A stretch of 64,000 nucleotides of DNA from Physella acuta. Taxonomy: Eukaryota > Mollusca > Gastropoda > Physidae. Where the stretch lies: positions 407,501 through 471,500 of the forward strand of contig NW_026731879.1 in the NCBI RefSeq assembly GCF_028476545.1, read 5' to 3'. The notes beneath the pieces are model-generated. The model had not been told where the DNA came from. It saw nothing but the letters and a program-made list of their open reading frames with translations, and ran no database searches. Of this stretch, positions 1-11,664 are shown in pieces. A program made the translations under genes and the position numbers. Every line of letters starts with the position of its first letter. The stretch's first letter is position 1.

Positions 1-1135
1 CTGGTTTGTTGCTGTATGTCCACAGACTCGTGGTTGTGATGTTGTCAAATGGTGCTGGTTTGTTGCTGTATGTCCACAGACTCGTGGTTGTGATGTAGTA
101 AAATGTTGCTGGTTTGTTGCTGTATGTCCACAGACTCGTGGTTGTGATGTTGTCAAATGGTGCTGGTTTGTTGCTGTATGTCCACAGACTCGTGGTTGTG
201 ATGTAGTAAAATGGTGCTGGTTTGTTGCTGTATGTCCACAGACTCGTGGTTGTGATATTGTCAAATGGTGCTGGTTTGTTGCTGTATGTCCACAGACTCG
301 TGGTTGTGATGTAGTAAAATGGTGCTGGTTTGTTGCTGTATGTCCACAGACTCGTGGTTGTGATGTTGTCAAATGGTGCTGGTTTGTTGCTGTATGTCCA
401 CAGACTCGTGGTTGTGATGTTGTCAAATGGTGCTGGTTTGTTGCTGTATGTCCACAGACTCGTGGTTGTGATGTAGTAAAATGGTGCTGGTTTGTTGCTG
501 TATGTCCACAGACTCGTGGTTGTGATGTTGTCAAATGGTGCTGGTTTGTTGCTGTATGTCCACAGACTGGTGGTTGTGATGTTGTCAAATGGTGCTGGTT
601 TGTTGCTGTATGTCCACAGACTCGTGGTTGTGATGTTGTCAAATGGTGCTGGTTTGTTGCTGTATGTCCACAGACTCGTGGTTGTGATGTTGTCAAATGG
701 TGCTGGTTTGTTGCTGTATGTCCACAGACTGGTGGTTGTGATGTTGTCAAATGGTGCTGGTTTGTTGCTGTATGTCCACAGACTCGTGGTTGTGATGTTG
801 TCAAATGGTGCTGATGTGTTGCTGTATGTCCACAGACTCGTGGTTGTGATGTTGTCAAATGGTGCTGATGTGTTGCTGTATGTCCACAGACTCGTGGTTG
901 TGATGTTGTCAAATGGTGCTGGTTTGTTGCTGTATGTCCACAGACTCGTGGTTGTGATGTAGTAAAATGGTGCTGATGTGTTGCTGTATGTCCACAGACT
1001 CGTGGTTGTGATGTTGTCAAATGGTGCTGGTTTGTTGCTGTATGTCCACAGACTCGTGGTTGTGATGTTGTCAGATGGTGCTGGTTTGTTGCTGTATGTC
1101 CACAGACTCGTGGTTGTGATGTTGTCAAATGGTGC
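1..1135. repeat. 54-bp minisatellite, about 21 copies
   Basis: Units begin at 1, 55, 109, 163 and so on, an exact 54-bp period, and the array continues past the left edge of the window. Two main variants differ in the stretch after GTGATG (TTGTCAAATGG versus TAGTAAAATGG). Because 54 is a multiple of three, a 156-residue frame runs through 492-962, but it is pure repeat and not a gene. Each unit holds TGTCCACAG|ACTCG, which resembles a 3' splice site; see findings. Confidence 0.97.
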
Positions 1136-1738
1136 TGGTGTATGAGTGCACAAAGGTCAATGACGTCAAACACACGTGCTATTGTTCCACACCTATATTT
1201 TCTGTTTTGTTCAGTTTTAGAATGTTTTTTTTTAAATCTCTAATTTATTTGAAGAAAATTGCTCTAGATCGATATGATTTGTTAGATTTCTAATTGACGT
1301 TCTGTTTGAGAGAAACAATAAACATGTTTGAAACTTTTCTTTAGCTTTTCTTTTTGTGCTTACAAACTGCCAAGTTGACAATGCAATAAGTAATGAATAT
1401 ATATGTAACATGTAATGAATATAGTGTTGTCATAAGTAAGATCTCTTGAGGGACATGGCCTAGTACCCCACCCCACCTCTATACCTCTATGTGTGCGTGT
1501 GTGTGTATAAGTGTGTGTGTGTATATAAGTGTGTGCCTGTGTGTGTATATAAGTGTGTGCCTGTGTGTGTGTGTCAAGAATATGAGCCTCAACGTTGATA
1601 CAACTCTCCCTTTTAAAACTGCCAGATACCCCAACGTTGATACAACTCTCCCTTAAAGCTGCCACACACCGATCCATCACTGAGTGAGCTCTTATAAACA
1701 TTTATATTCTTATATAACAGTCAGGGCTGGGGTGGCAC
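1136..1738. other. unassigned AT-rich stretch with a short GT microsatellite
   Basis: No gene recognised. It contains AATAAA near 1316-1321, a degenerate GT/TATAAG microsatellite at about 1490-1575, and a roughly 30-bp direct duplication (AACGTTGATACAACTCTCCC) near 1591 and 1633. Confidence 0.6.
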
Positions 1739-3440
1739 AGACTGAGGACCCGGGGAGTCAGGGGAGTCAGGACCAGGAGAGTCAGGACCCAGGGGAGTCA
1801 GTACCCGGAGAGTCAGGAACAGGAGAGTCAGGACCCAGGGGAGTCAGGACCTGGAGAGTCAGGACCTGGAGAGTCAGGACCAGGAGAGTCAGGACCTGGA
1901 GAGTCAGGACCAGGAGAGTCAGGACCAGGGGAGTCAGGACGAGGAGTCAGGACCAGGGGAGTCATGACCAGGGGAGTCATGACCAGGGGAGTCATGACCA
2001 GGGGGTCAGAACCAGGGGAGTCAGGACCAGGGGAGTCAGGACCTGGAGAGTCAGGACCAGGAGAGTCAGGACCTGGAGAGTCAGGACCAGGAGAGTCAGG
2101 ACCAGGGGAGTCAGGACCAGGAGAGTTAGGACCAGGAGAGTCAGGACCTGGAGAGTCAGGACCAGGAGATTCAGGATCAGGGGAGTCAGGACCAGGGGAG
2201 TCAGGACCAGGAGAGTCAGGGGAGTCAGGACCAGGAGAGTTAGGACCAGGGGAGTCAGGACCTGGAGAGTCAGGACCAGGAGAGTCAGGACCAGGGGAGT
2301 CAGGACCAGGAGAGTCAGGGGAGTCAGGACGAGGAGAGTTAGGACCAGGGGAGTCAGGACCTGAGGAGTCAGGGGAGTCAGGACCAGGAGAGTCAGGACC
2401 AGGGGAGTCAGGGGAGTCGGGACCAGGAGAGTCAGGACCTGGGGAGTCAGGAACTGGAGAGTCAGGGGAGTCAGGACCAGGAGAGTCAGGACCAGGAGAG
2501 TCAGGACCAGGGGGTCAGCACCAGGGGAGTCAGGAACAGGGGAGTCAGGGGTCAGTACCCGGAGAGTCAGGACCAGGGGAGTCAGGACCTGGAGAGTCAG
2601 GACCAGGGGAGTCAGGACGAGGAGAGTCAGGACCAGGGGAGTCAGGGGAGTCGGGATCAGGAGAGTCAGGACCAGGGGAGTCAGGAACTGGAGAGTCAGG
2701 GGAGTCAGGACCAGGAGAGTCAGGACCAGGAGATTCAGGACCAGGGGAGTCAGGACCAGGAGAGTTAGGACCAGGGGAGTCAGGGGAGTCAGGACCAGGA
2801 AAGTTAGGACCAGGGGAGTCAGGACCAGGAGATTCAGGACCAGGGGAGTCAGGACCAGGGGAGTCAGGACCAGGAGAGTCAGGACCAGGAGAGTTAGGAC
2901 CAGGGGAGTCAGGACCTGGAGAGTCAGGGGAGTCAGGACCAGGAGAGTCAGGACCAGGAGAGTCAGGACCAGGGGAGTCAGGACCAGGGGAGTCAGGACC
3001 AGGAGAGTTAGGACCAGGGGAGTCAGGGGAGTCAGGACCAGGAGAGTTAGGACCAGGGGAGTCAGGACCAGGAGAGTCAGGACCAGGAGAGTTAGGACCA
3101 GGGGAGTCAGGGGAGTCAGGACCAGGAGAGTTAGGACCAGGGGAGTCAGGACCAGGGGAGTCAGGACCAGGGGAGTCAGGACCAGGAGAGTCAGGACCTG
3201 GAGAGTCAGGACCAGGGGAGTCAGGACCAGGGGAGTCAGGACCAGGAGAGTTAGGACCAGGGGAGTCAGGGGAGTCAGGACCAGGAGAGTTAGGACCAGG
3301 GGAGTCAGGACCAGGGGAGTCAGGACCAGGGGAGTCAGGACCAGGAGAGTCAGGACCAGGAGAGTCAGGACCAGGAGAGTCAGGACCTGGAGAGTCAGGA
3401 CCAGGGGAGTCAGGACCAGGAGAGTCAGGACCCGGAGAAT
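1739..3440. repeat. 15-bp minisatellite (GGACCAGGGGAGTCA type), about 110 units
   Basis: The unit GGACCAGGGGAGTCA and its one- or two-base variants (CCTGGAGAG, CCAGGAGAG, GAGTTA) repeat for 1.7 kb, broken at intervals by a 9-bp half unit GGGGAGTCA. All lengths are multiples of three, so a (Gly-Pro-Gly-Glu-Ser)n frame of 510 residues is open at 1964-3496. There is no signal peptide, no unique domain and no exon context, so it is treated as non-coding. Confidence 0.97.
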
Positions 3441-3499
3441 CCCACTCTGCTATTTTTTTTATTCAACCTTGGAAAATCTTTAAAACTTTTAGATAGAGT

Positions 3500-3750
3500 A
3501 TGAGAGACAGTGTGGGATGGTGCTAGACTGCTAACACGAAAGTCTCAAGTTCGAATCCAGGTCCAAGCCAGTAGAACGTTACTGAGTCCACCCAGCTCTG
3601 ATGGGTACCTAGCTTACGTTATGGTAAGTAAAGACGGTTGGGCAAAGTGCTGACCACACCTTCCCTTGATAAGCCGAGGTAAAAAAAAAACATATGAACT
3701 CTGCCTCATCTGCCCAATGGATCGCTAGGTCTAAAGAGGACGCTTCAATT
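3500..3750 (+). mobile_element. tRNA-derived SINE
   Basis: A pol III type head is visible. An A-box-like stretch lies at about 3510-3525 (TGGGATGGTGCTAGA), and a near-canonical B box AGTTCGAATCCA lies at 3548-3559. The body carries CCACCCAGCTCTGATGGGTA and a later CATCTGCCC...GATCGC..AGGTCT tail, an arrangement I recall from mollusc SINEs (memory, not searched). A short A run lies inside the tail at about 3681-3690. The 5' end and any target duplication are not clear, and family assignment is open. Confidence 0.7.
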
Positions 3751-4255
3751 TGTTGAGAGACGGTATCAACTGATCGACTCAATTAAGTCTCTTTTCATTC
3801 CATTTCCAACCAACTGCATTGTTTTAACATCGATGGTTTTGAAAGATAGTCTGGAAGAAATACTGCCTGGAAAATACCAGAGTATCAGAAATATCATAGT
3901 AAGGACTTTAAAAATTGACCTGTTAACCGCCCAAATTTTACCTATTAAAGGGGCGCAACTGCATTAAGAAATATAACTTTTCATTTTCCCAGTCTTCGAC
4001 TACACACAAAAATAAATAAAGAAAACATTTAGATACAATAACCATTCATTCAAAATTCACGCTAAACTGTTTTCAAATAACTGTGAAAATTAATTAATAA
4101 TGACAATTAATTAATATTTGATTGGTGCCAGGTGGCTGGTGTATATAAAACAAATGCATCAAAGATAAACAAAGCACTTCATTAGTGAGTTTAGTGCGTA
4201 TTTTTCAAAGCACAAGAGTACTTACTTTTTAAGGGGGTAGGCGCCGAAAAAAAAG

Positions 4256-4862
4256 CAACTTTTCAAAAAAATTCATAAAAACGTTTTAATAACAATCTTT
4301 TATTTAATAATGCGCTAAAAAGTAGAAAATAAATAGTACACTACTAATTAAATAACTATAAAGAAAAGCGTGAGTTACTTTAGTATCTATTGGATACCTT
4401 TACTAATATTTAGGAAGAGACTCACGCTTTTTTATGGTAATGTAAATAGTAGTTTATAATTTATTTTCTACTTTTTAGTGCATTATTACATAAAAGCTTG
4501 TTATTAAAACGTTTTTATGCATTTTTTAAGTACTTAACATGTTTTATTTACACTAGAGTTGCATGACTAAAAACCATTACGCACCTACTGAACGCGATGA
4601 CGCGTATCTAATAGCCGTGAATAGTTTGACGAGACAGCCTACTAATTTGGACAAAATATTAATTAATTCATAAAAAATTAATCAGGGAAGCCAATTAAGT
4701 CAAATTATATGTCATGTTGCATTGTCTTCATGTCTTGACCCACGTACCAACTGCGAACCGTATCTGTCTGTTAGAAGTGCCCGTAATTTCGCTCGGCCGT
4801 TTCGATCTAGACTGACGACAGACTGACGACAGAGGAAGTGAGTTAAATAAAAGAGTGTAATA
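4256..4862 (+). mobile_element. foldback MITE plus 3' body (copy 1)
   Basis: Arms of roughly 110 bp at 4266-4375 and 4418-4528 are imperfect reverse complements: TTCATAAAAACGTTTTAATA on the left, TATTAAAACGTTTTTATG on the right. The loop holds GTATCTATTGGATAC. The sequence that follows to about 4862 is shared with the copy at 31545-32195, so the unit is a dispersed element of about 600-650 bp. No coding capacity was seen. Confidence 0.85.
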
Positions 4863-5220
4863 AAAGCGTGTAATGATCCAAACCGGCATCTTTTGATAAC
4901 CAACGAACCCAAGTGGAATCAGCGATGGATAACATTTTAAAATCTTTTATAAACAACCTGTCGTACGAGTTGCAGTAGATATTTTGAGTAACTTTAACGA
5001 CAAAATGTAACAATCCCGTGCATAGAAAATATAAAAGCTATATAAAAGTAAAACTTGACCATTGTCTGCCCTCAAAAACGTCTCCAAACATAGACGACAT
5101 TTCGTGTTGTGGAAAAAAACTGGCGAGATTACAACAAATGCCATTTTTAAGGAATTGTGCATTTTAAACTAAAACTGCATAACTAAATGCTCTTAAAATT
5201 TAAACAGACCGCACGAAAAG

Positions 5221-5452
5221 TAAAATATAACTTTTGGCAACTGTGTGCTTGTACGCATTTTCTTTCATTTTCGAAAGTTAGTTACACCATTACCTTTGAC
5301 CCATAGGTAACGTCACAATGGCTGACGAAAAACTAGAAAATGTTCGCAAAGCATTGACAGATTTTCCCGACTTTCCAAAACCTGGCATCGTGTTTAAGTA
5401 GGTAATATTATAGTATGGGAGTAATGGTATAGACTCGTCAAAAGTAGACTAG
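5221..5452 (+). repeat. tandem duplication of APRT 5' region and exon 1, copy 1
   Basis: This block carries upstream sequence, start codon, all of exon 1 and its donor. It is repeated at 5459-5695. The two copies match almost base for base; copy 2 has a 6-bp insertion (CTTTGC) before GACCCATAGG and a few substitutions upstream. The start codons are 243 bp apart. Confidence 0.95.
5318..5397 (+). CDS. APRT: APRT exon 1, copy a
   Basis: Starts at ATG 5318 and encodes MADEKLENVRKALTDFPDFP onward to GIVF, plus two bases of Lys27. The donor is GTAGGT at 5398. The alternative GT at 5402 would place TAG in frame, so 5398 is chosen. Confidence 0.85.
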
Positions 5453-8400
5453 AAAAATAAAATATGACTTTTGGCTACTGTGTGCTTGTACGCATTTTCT
5501 TTCATTTTCGAAAGTTAGTTACACCATTACCTTTGCCTTTGACCCATAGGTAACGTCACAATGGCTGACGAAAAACTAGAAAATGTTCGCAAAGCATTGA
5601 CAGATTTTCCCGACTTTCCAAAACCTGGCATCGTGTTTAAGTAGGTAATATTATAGTATGGGAGTAATGGTATAGACTCGTCAAAAGTAGACTAGATCTA
5701 TATCTAGTAGGCTAATATTTATTATTTAGGCCTACTGTAGTACTGTAGGCCTAACTGTTTGAGTTTGATCATGGGCCATCATGGGTCCAGTGAAGTGAAG
5801 TCCTGAAGTAGGCTTTTTAATGAGAATTACAGAATGATTTTTTTTTATTAAAAATGTATCAATAATAGCTTAGAACACTAGTAAACTAAGCTAATTTAGC
5901 ATATTTTAACTTTCTGTGCAAAGTCATTATTACTGAAAAAAATTCCAAAGTCAGGTCAGCCTGTGGCACCCTCCACTGAACGTGACAGAAGGAAAAAAAA
6001 AACTTCACCCGTGACCTTCTTTAAAACAGAATTTGCTTTTGTTTTATTTTTATTTTTGGTAAACATGTGCTTAATCTTCTTACCCAATAAGTGATAAAAA
6101 TTTGAAAATTAATTTTAATTAGGCCTACTGTTGTAAAGTAAGATAACAGCTTAATAAACACATGCTTTCTTGAGGGCGTGTGGCCCGGGTGTGGCACATT
6201 GCAATTATAACTTTATATTTCTGTGTTTTATGACTATATTTGTTCACAATCAGCATGCTAATTTTAAAATTGATAAAGGGTAAGTATACCAAGTTACAAA
6301 ATCTGCAATCTATCATACTTTCAATTTAAAAAATAATAAAAACGATCATCAACGAAGAAAGCGTAAACATTCTATTTTTAGGTGTGACATAAAAAACAGT
6401 CATAAATCTAGCCAAATGATTGGATTCTTGCGCTGCACACATTTTCCCGCGCCTCGTTTTCATCAAACAAGAATATAATAAAATGGCATTATTACTTACA
6501 CCCTCAAAAGCACTGTTGTCACCCTAATTATATTAAACAATTCTATTTTTATTTGATAGTAAAGATGTTATACAAATTGTATATTACAATAAAGTTATTG
6601 AAGAACGCACCTGCTTTAGTTTATTCGACTTGAAACGCAAGCTAAGTAAGCGTGACTTTCTCTCGACGGCCTCGTTAAATACAAATAAAGAAATTAGGTC
6701 AAGCTGCCATTATTAAAATGTTAATTATTCGCCCCGTAAATACATGGGCAGTTTCGAGTAAAAATCTATCCGATTACGATACAATCCTTAGTTTTAACTA
6801 TCATGTACTTCATGAGAAAGAAATGATTCGATATTTTATATGGCCGCCCAAAACACGGGTGCTTCAAAACCGCGAGAACGAGATTTCACGAATCGAAAAA
6901 CCTATCCTGAAGGAAGAGAGAAGACGAAGAGTGTAGAAAGTAGTAGATCTAGTCTACAAGTATCAATCAATAATATTAAATTAATAAGCTAGCGCACTAG
7001 TAAACTAAGTCAATTTAATTTAGCATATAGGCCTTTTTATTTAAATTAATTAAGTTTCTGTGCAAAGTAATTATAACTGAAAAAAAATTCCAAAATGAGG
7101 TTCAGCCCATTAAGTCTGATTATGAGTTAATGTCACTAATGAAGAAAAAAACTACTAGACCTGTGACCTGATTTCATGGGTGGATTTCTTGCTTATTTTT
7201 AAAGATTCTTCAATAAAACTTCGGCATATTAAAATATCTTATAAATGAATGTAGGTAGCTAAAAGTCAAGGGTGTTGGGAAATTGCGAGGCGCGAAAAGC
7301 TTAATTGTGAGGCGGTAAACTGCAAGGGCGCGAAAATGGTTGGTCACGTGACTTTTGTCTTGCATATTACCACAACCCGATACTTACCGCTGGGTGGTGT
7401 TAAAATGCAAAGGTATCTGCAAAAAATTTACCGCACTCGATTTACAGTGAAATTTGATGAAGACTTTAAAGACGTTTCGTTTACATTGTTAAAACTTCCA
7501 ATTTTTCCGTTGCTAGACATACTGATGCTTTGTCAACTTCATCATATTTTGTGTTGACTTAGAATACCACCTTGTTCAAAAGTGCCCGAATTACAGTCGA
7601 CGATAGATCAACTTCTTTCTTTTGTGTGGAAGTCAGAGGCAGCCTGATTAGAAGATCACTGTGTCCAAAACTGCTGCCACCGCAAACATATTTTGTATTG
7701 TTGCATAGAAATTTTGTATTATACCCGCCGCCTACGATTTTTTTCTAACTTGTGTGTGTGTGTCTGTAAACACGATAACTTGAGTACTGTTACAGCTAGG
7801 TTGATGAAATTTCATATATAAGTAGGCCTATTATATCAAAATCATAGATTTGTATCAAATTTTGAGCGATTTCCAATAACTGGAAGTGGAACTTTTTCTA
7901 CTTTGAATTTTTAAAAAGCCTATAACTTGAGTACTATTTCAAATAGTTAAATGAAATTTCACATGTAAGTAAAAGATCTAATTCTCTGCCTTCTATCAAA
8001 TTTTGAGTAGTTTCTGTTGACCGAAAGTAGTAATTTCCGATTTCTACAAAAAACTCATGTGAGTTTATGAAGTATTAATAATATTCCACACTATTATGCA
8101 CATTTTATTTTGTGTTCACTTGGTGTGCAATTCTTTTTTGTACTAGATTTTATTCTAGTTTAAAAAGTTTAAGTATTTAAAATGGATTAAAAATCATGTC
8201 TATATCCCGAATTGCCATCCTATTTACTTGTCTTAATAAAACTAAAAACCATACAACACAGGTGATATATCTAGACCCACCTACAACACAGGTGATATAT
8301 CTAGACCCACCTACAACACAGGTGATATATCTAGACCCACCTACATCACAGGTGATATATCTAGACCCACCTACAACACAGGTGATATATCTAGACCCAC

Positions 8401-10473
8401 CTACAACACAGGTGATATATCTAGACCCACCTACAACACAGGTGATATATCTAGACCCACCTACAACACAGGTGATATATATAGACCCACCTATTTATTT
8501 GTCTACTCGTCCATCTGGAGAAAACAACCCACCAAAAGGATGAAACAAAAACATTTCTCAATAATATGTATCAAGCTACTTTTTCTTCTCGCAATTTACT
8601 GCCTCGCCATTTTACGTCTGGCAATTAACCAGCGCCCCTAGATTAGATCTATTTGTTGGATTCTACTCTGTCAACTCCTGTAAGTGTATTTTATTAAACA
8701 ACAATTGGCTCAGTTTACTGAATACTCAGGATGTCCTGGAATTAATAAAAGGTCGACTCTGGGGAATTTGCAAATCCCAAACAACTTCATCTGCTTGATC
8801 CCAAAAATGAGTCATAACAATAACATGGAGAAATGTTTACAGAAAATACAATTTTTAAATTATATTAGCCATCTTAAATAGTGAGGATTAATTTAAATAC
8901 TACACACTACAGCCTATGACCACTGTTAAATACATTCTTACATTTTTTTCAAGGTATACTATAGGCACGGCTCTTGCTCATAAAAAACCTACTCTTTTCA
9001 CATAAGCATAAAGATTTTTTGGTGTACTAGAATGGTAATTCTCAAAATTTGCAATTGGATATTCGAATACCACAACCAGAAATGTAATAATAATGAGCCT
9101 GTGTAAAACTTAATAGATGAATTTGTCCCCTTGTTGAGTGTCCCCGCTGTTGTTGAGTGTCCCCCTGTTGAATGTCCCCCTCGTTGAATGTCCCCTCAAT
9201 ACTTCATCTTTCCCTGTTTGTAGAGACATCTTCCCCATCCTGCGCAACCCCAGCGTGTTCCGAGACCTGAATGAGCTGATCCTGCAGGCAGTGAGGGAGG
9301 TGTGTCCTGATGTGCAGTGTGTAGTGGGCCTAGACTCACGAGGGTTTCTCTTTGGCCCAATCTTGGCCCTAGAGCTCAACATACCTTTTGTACCTGCGCG
9401 CAAGAAGGGAAAACTACCTGGGGAGTTGGAGCAAGTGACATACATGTTGGAGTATGGCACAGTAAGTACTCGCTGCAGACAGTTCTGTTAGAGTCCACCC
9501 AATACTGGCATGTGACTGACACACAACACTTGTATCAGGAGGCAGTTGTCATTTGCCTGACATCTTCTCTCTGCAGGACTGTCTAGAGATCCAGAGTTGT
9601 CATTTGCCTGACATTTGCCTGACATCTTCTCTCTGCAGGACTGTCTAGAGATCCAGAGTTGTCATTTGCCTGACATTTCCCTGACATCTTCTCTCTGCAG
9701 GACTGTCTAGAGATCCAGAGTTGTCATTTGCCTGACATTTCCCTGACATCTTCTCTCTGCAGGACTGTCTAGAGATCCAACATTTGCCTGACATTTCCCT
9801 GACATCTTCTCTCTGCAGGACTGTCTAGAGATCCAGAAGAGTTCAATCAACACTGACATTTCCCTGACATCTTCTCTCTGCAGGACTGTCTAGAGATCCA
9901 GAAGAGTTCAATCAACACTGACATTTCCCTGACATCTTCTCTCTGCAGGACTGTCTAGAGATCCAGAAGAGTTCAATCAACACTGACATTTCCCTGACAT
10001 CTTCTCTCTGCAGGACTGTCTAGAGATCCAGAAGAGTTCAATCAACACTGACATTTCCCTGACATCTTCTCTCTGCAGGACTGTCTAGAGATCCAGAAGA
10101 GTTCAATCAACAAAGGGCAGAAAGTTTTGATCATTGACGACCTCCTGGCCACTGGTGGTAAGTTCTGTCCTGGTCACGGTTGGTCAGGTGGTTGTCAGTC
10201 TAGGGTTGGTCAGGTGGTTGTCAGTCTAGGGTTGGTCAGGTGGTTGTCAATCTAGGGTTGGTCAGGTGGTTGTGGTCAGATGATGGTCAGTCTAGGGTTG
10301 GTCAGGTGGTTGTCAGTCTAGGGTTGGTCAGGTGGTTGTCAGTCTAGGGTTGGTCAGGTGGTTGTCAGTTTAGGGTTGGTCAGGTGGTTGTCAGTCTAGG
10401 GTTGGTCAGGTGGTTGTCAGTCTAGGGTTGGTCAGGTGGTTGTGGTCAGATGATGGTCAGTCTAGGGCTGGTC

Positions 10474-10551
<78 letters not shown>

Positions 10552-11586
10552 TAGCCGTCCCGGCCAGGCCCTGCTCTGGCTTCTGTGAAAAACCTTTCTG
10601 TTAAAGACCATTACCTGTGTGTTTAGTAATCATCATAAACCCGGCATTGCCCACCTAAACCACAACCAACCAAAACAACATAACGCTAACACAATTACAA
10701 ATACAAACGAAAACAAAAACCTAACAACAAACACAACCACAAACACCAATACAAACACAAAGAAAAAACAAAAAAAAAACAAAAACAAAAACCTAACAAC
10801 AAACCCAACCACAAACACCAATACCAACCAATAACAACAAAAAAAAAACGAAAAAGCAAACGAAAACAAACCAAATCCAAACGCAAAACCAACCAAAAAC
10901 ACAAATACAAACCCAAAGAAAAAAACACAAACAAAAACGAAAAAAGAAAGAACAAAAACGAACCAAATCAAACCGCAACCACTAACGCAAACCCAACCTA
11001 AACACAAAGAAAACATAAACGCCACAGTCTAGCCAGGGGCGGAATTGCCTGTTTTAGCTTAATAAACGACTATAGTACCCCTACTTATTCATAGTCTTTT
11101 GCACTCACTTAAACGAATGCGCCTGTTTCAATTTAATGAACAATTATAATACTCCAAGCTTATTCGTAAAATACCTACAACATTTGCACTTGATCAATCC
11201 CCGCTAATTATGTAATTATTTTTTTTCCCAACACCAAAACAAAGTAATAAAAAGTAAATTCTTTTCCACTAATGCAATGCTTTTATAAAGGGAAGTAATT
11301 GTGTTTTCCTAATTTATCAAAGGGAAGTAAGTGCTGTAGGACTAAATAAAGACATAATTAGAATTTTTGTAAAAGATGATATTTTTTTAAAACTTGTGTT
11401 TAATGAACATGCCGAAAATTATTACTTTCAGTTTGATAAATGAAAATTATTTCCCAAAACTTTCAATATTAATTTTTTAACTCATAAATTTAGACCATAA
11501 GGACTTTAATTATCTAACACTTAAATCCATCGAAGTATGTCAACGACAAACAAACTTATTACATACAGAATTGAGCTTTATATATT

Positions 11587-11664
<78 letters not shown>

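Noticed and set aside
1964-3496. 510-residue Gly-Pro-Gly-Glu-Ser open frame, silk- or collagen-like
   Set aside because: It is the translation of a 15-bp minisatellite with 9-bp half units; other frames are open too, and there is no signal peptide, splice context or unique domain.
3500-3620. Functional tRNA gene
   Set aside because: A- and B-box-like strings are present, but the cloverleaf is not convincing and the body continues as a SINE.
10633-11025. Phe/Val-rich membrane-like frames on the minus strand
   Set aside because: A/C-only low-complexity tract in APRT intron 3.
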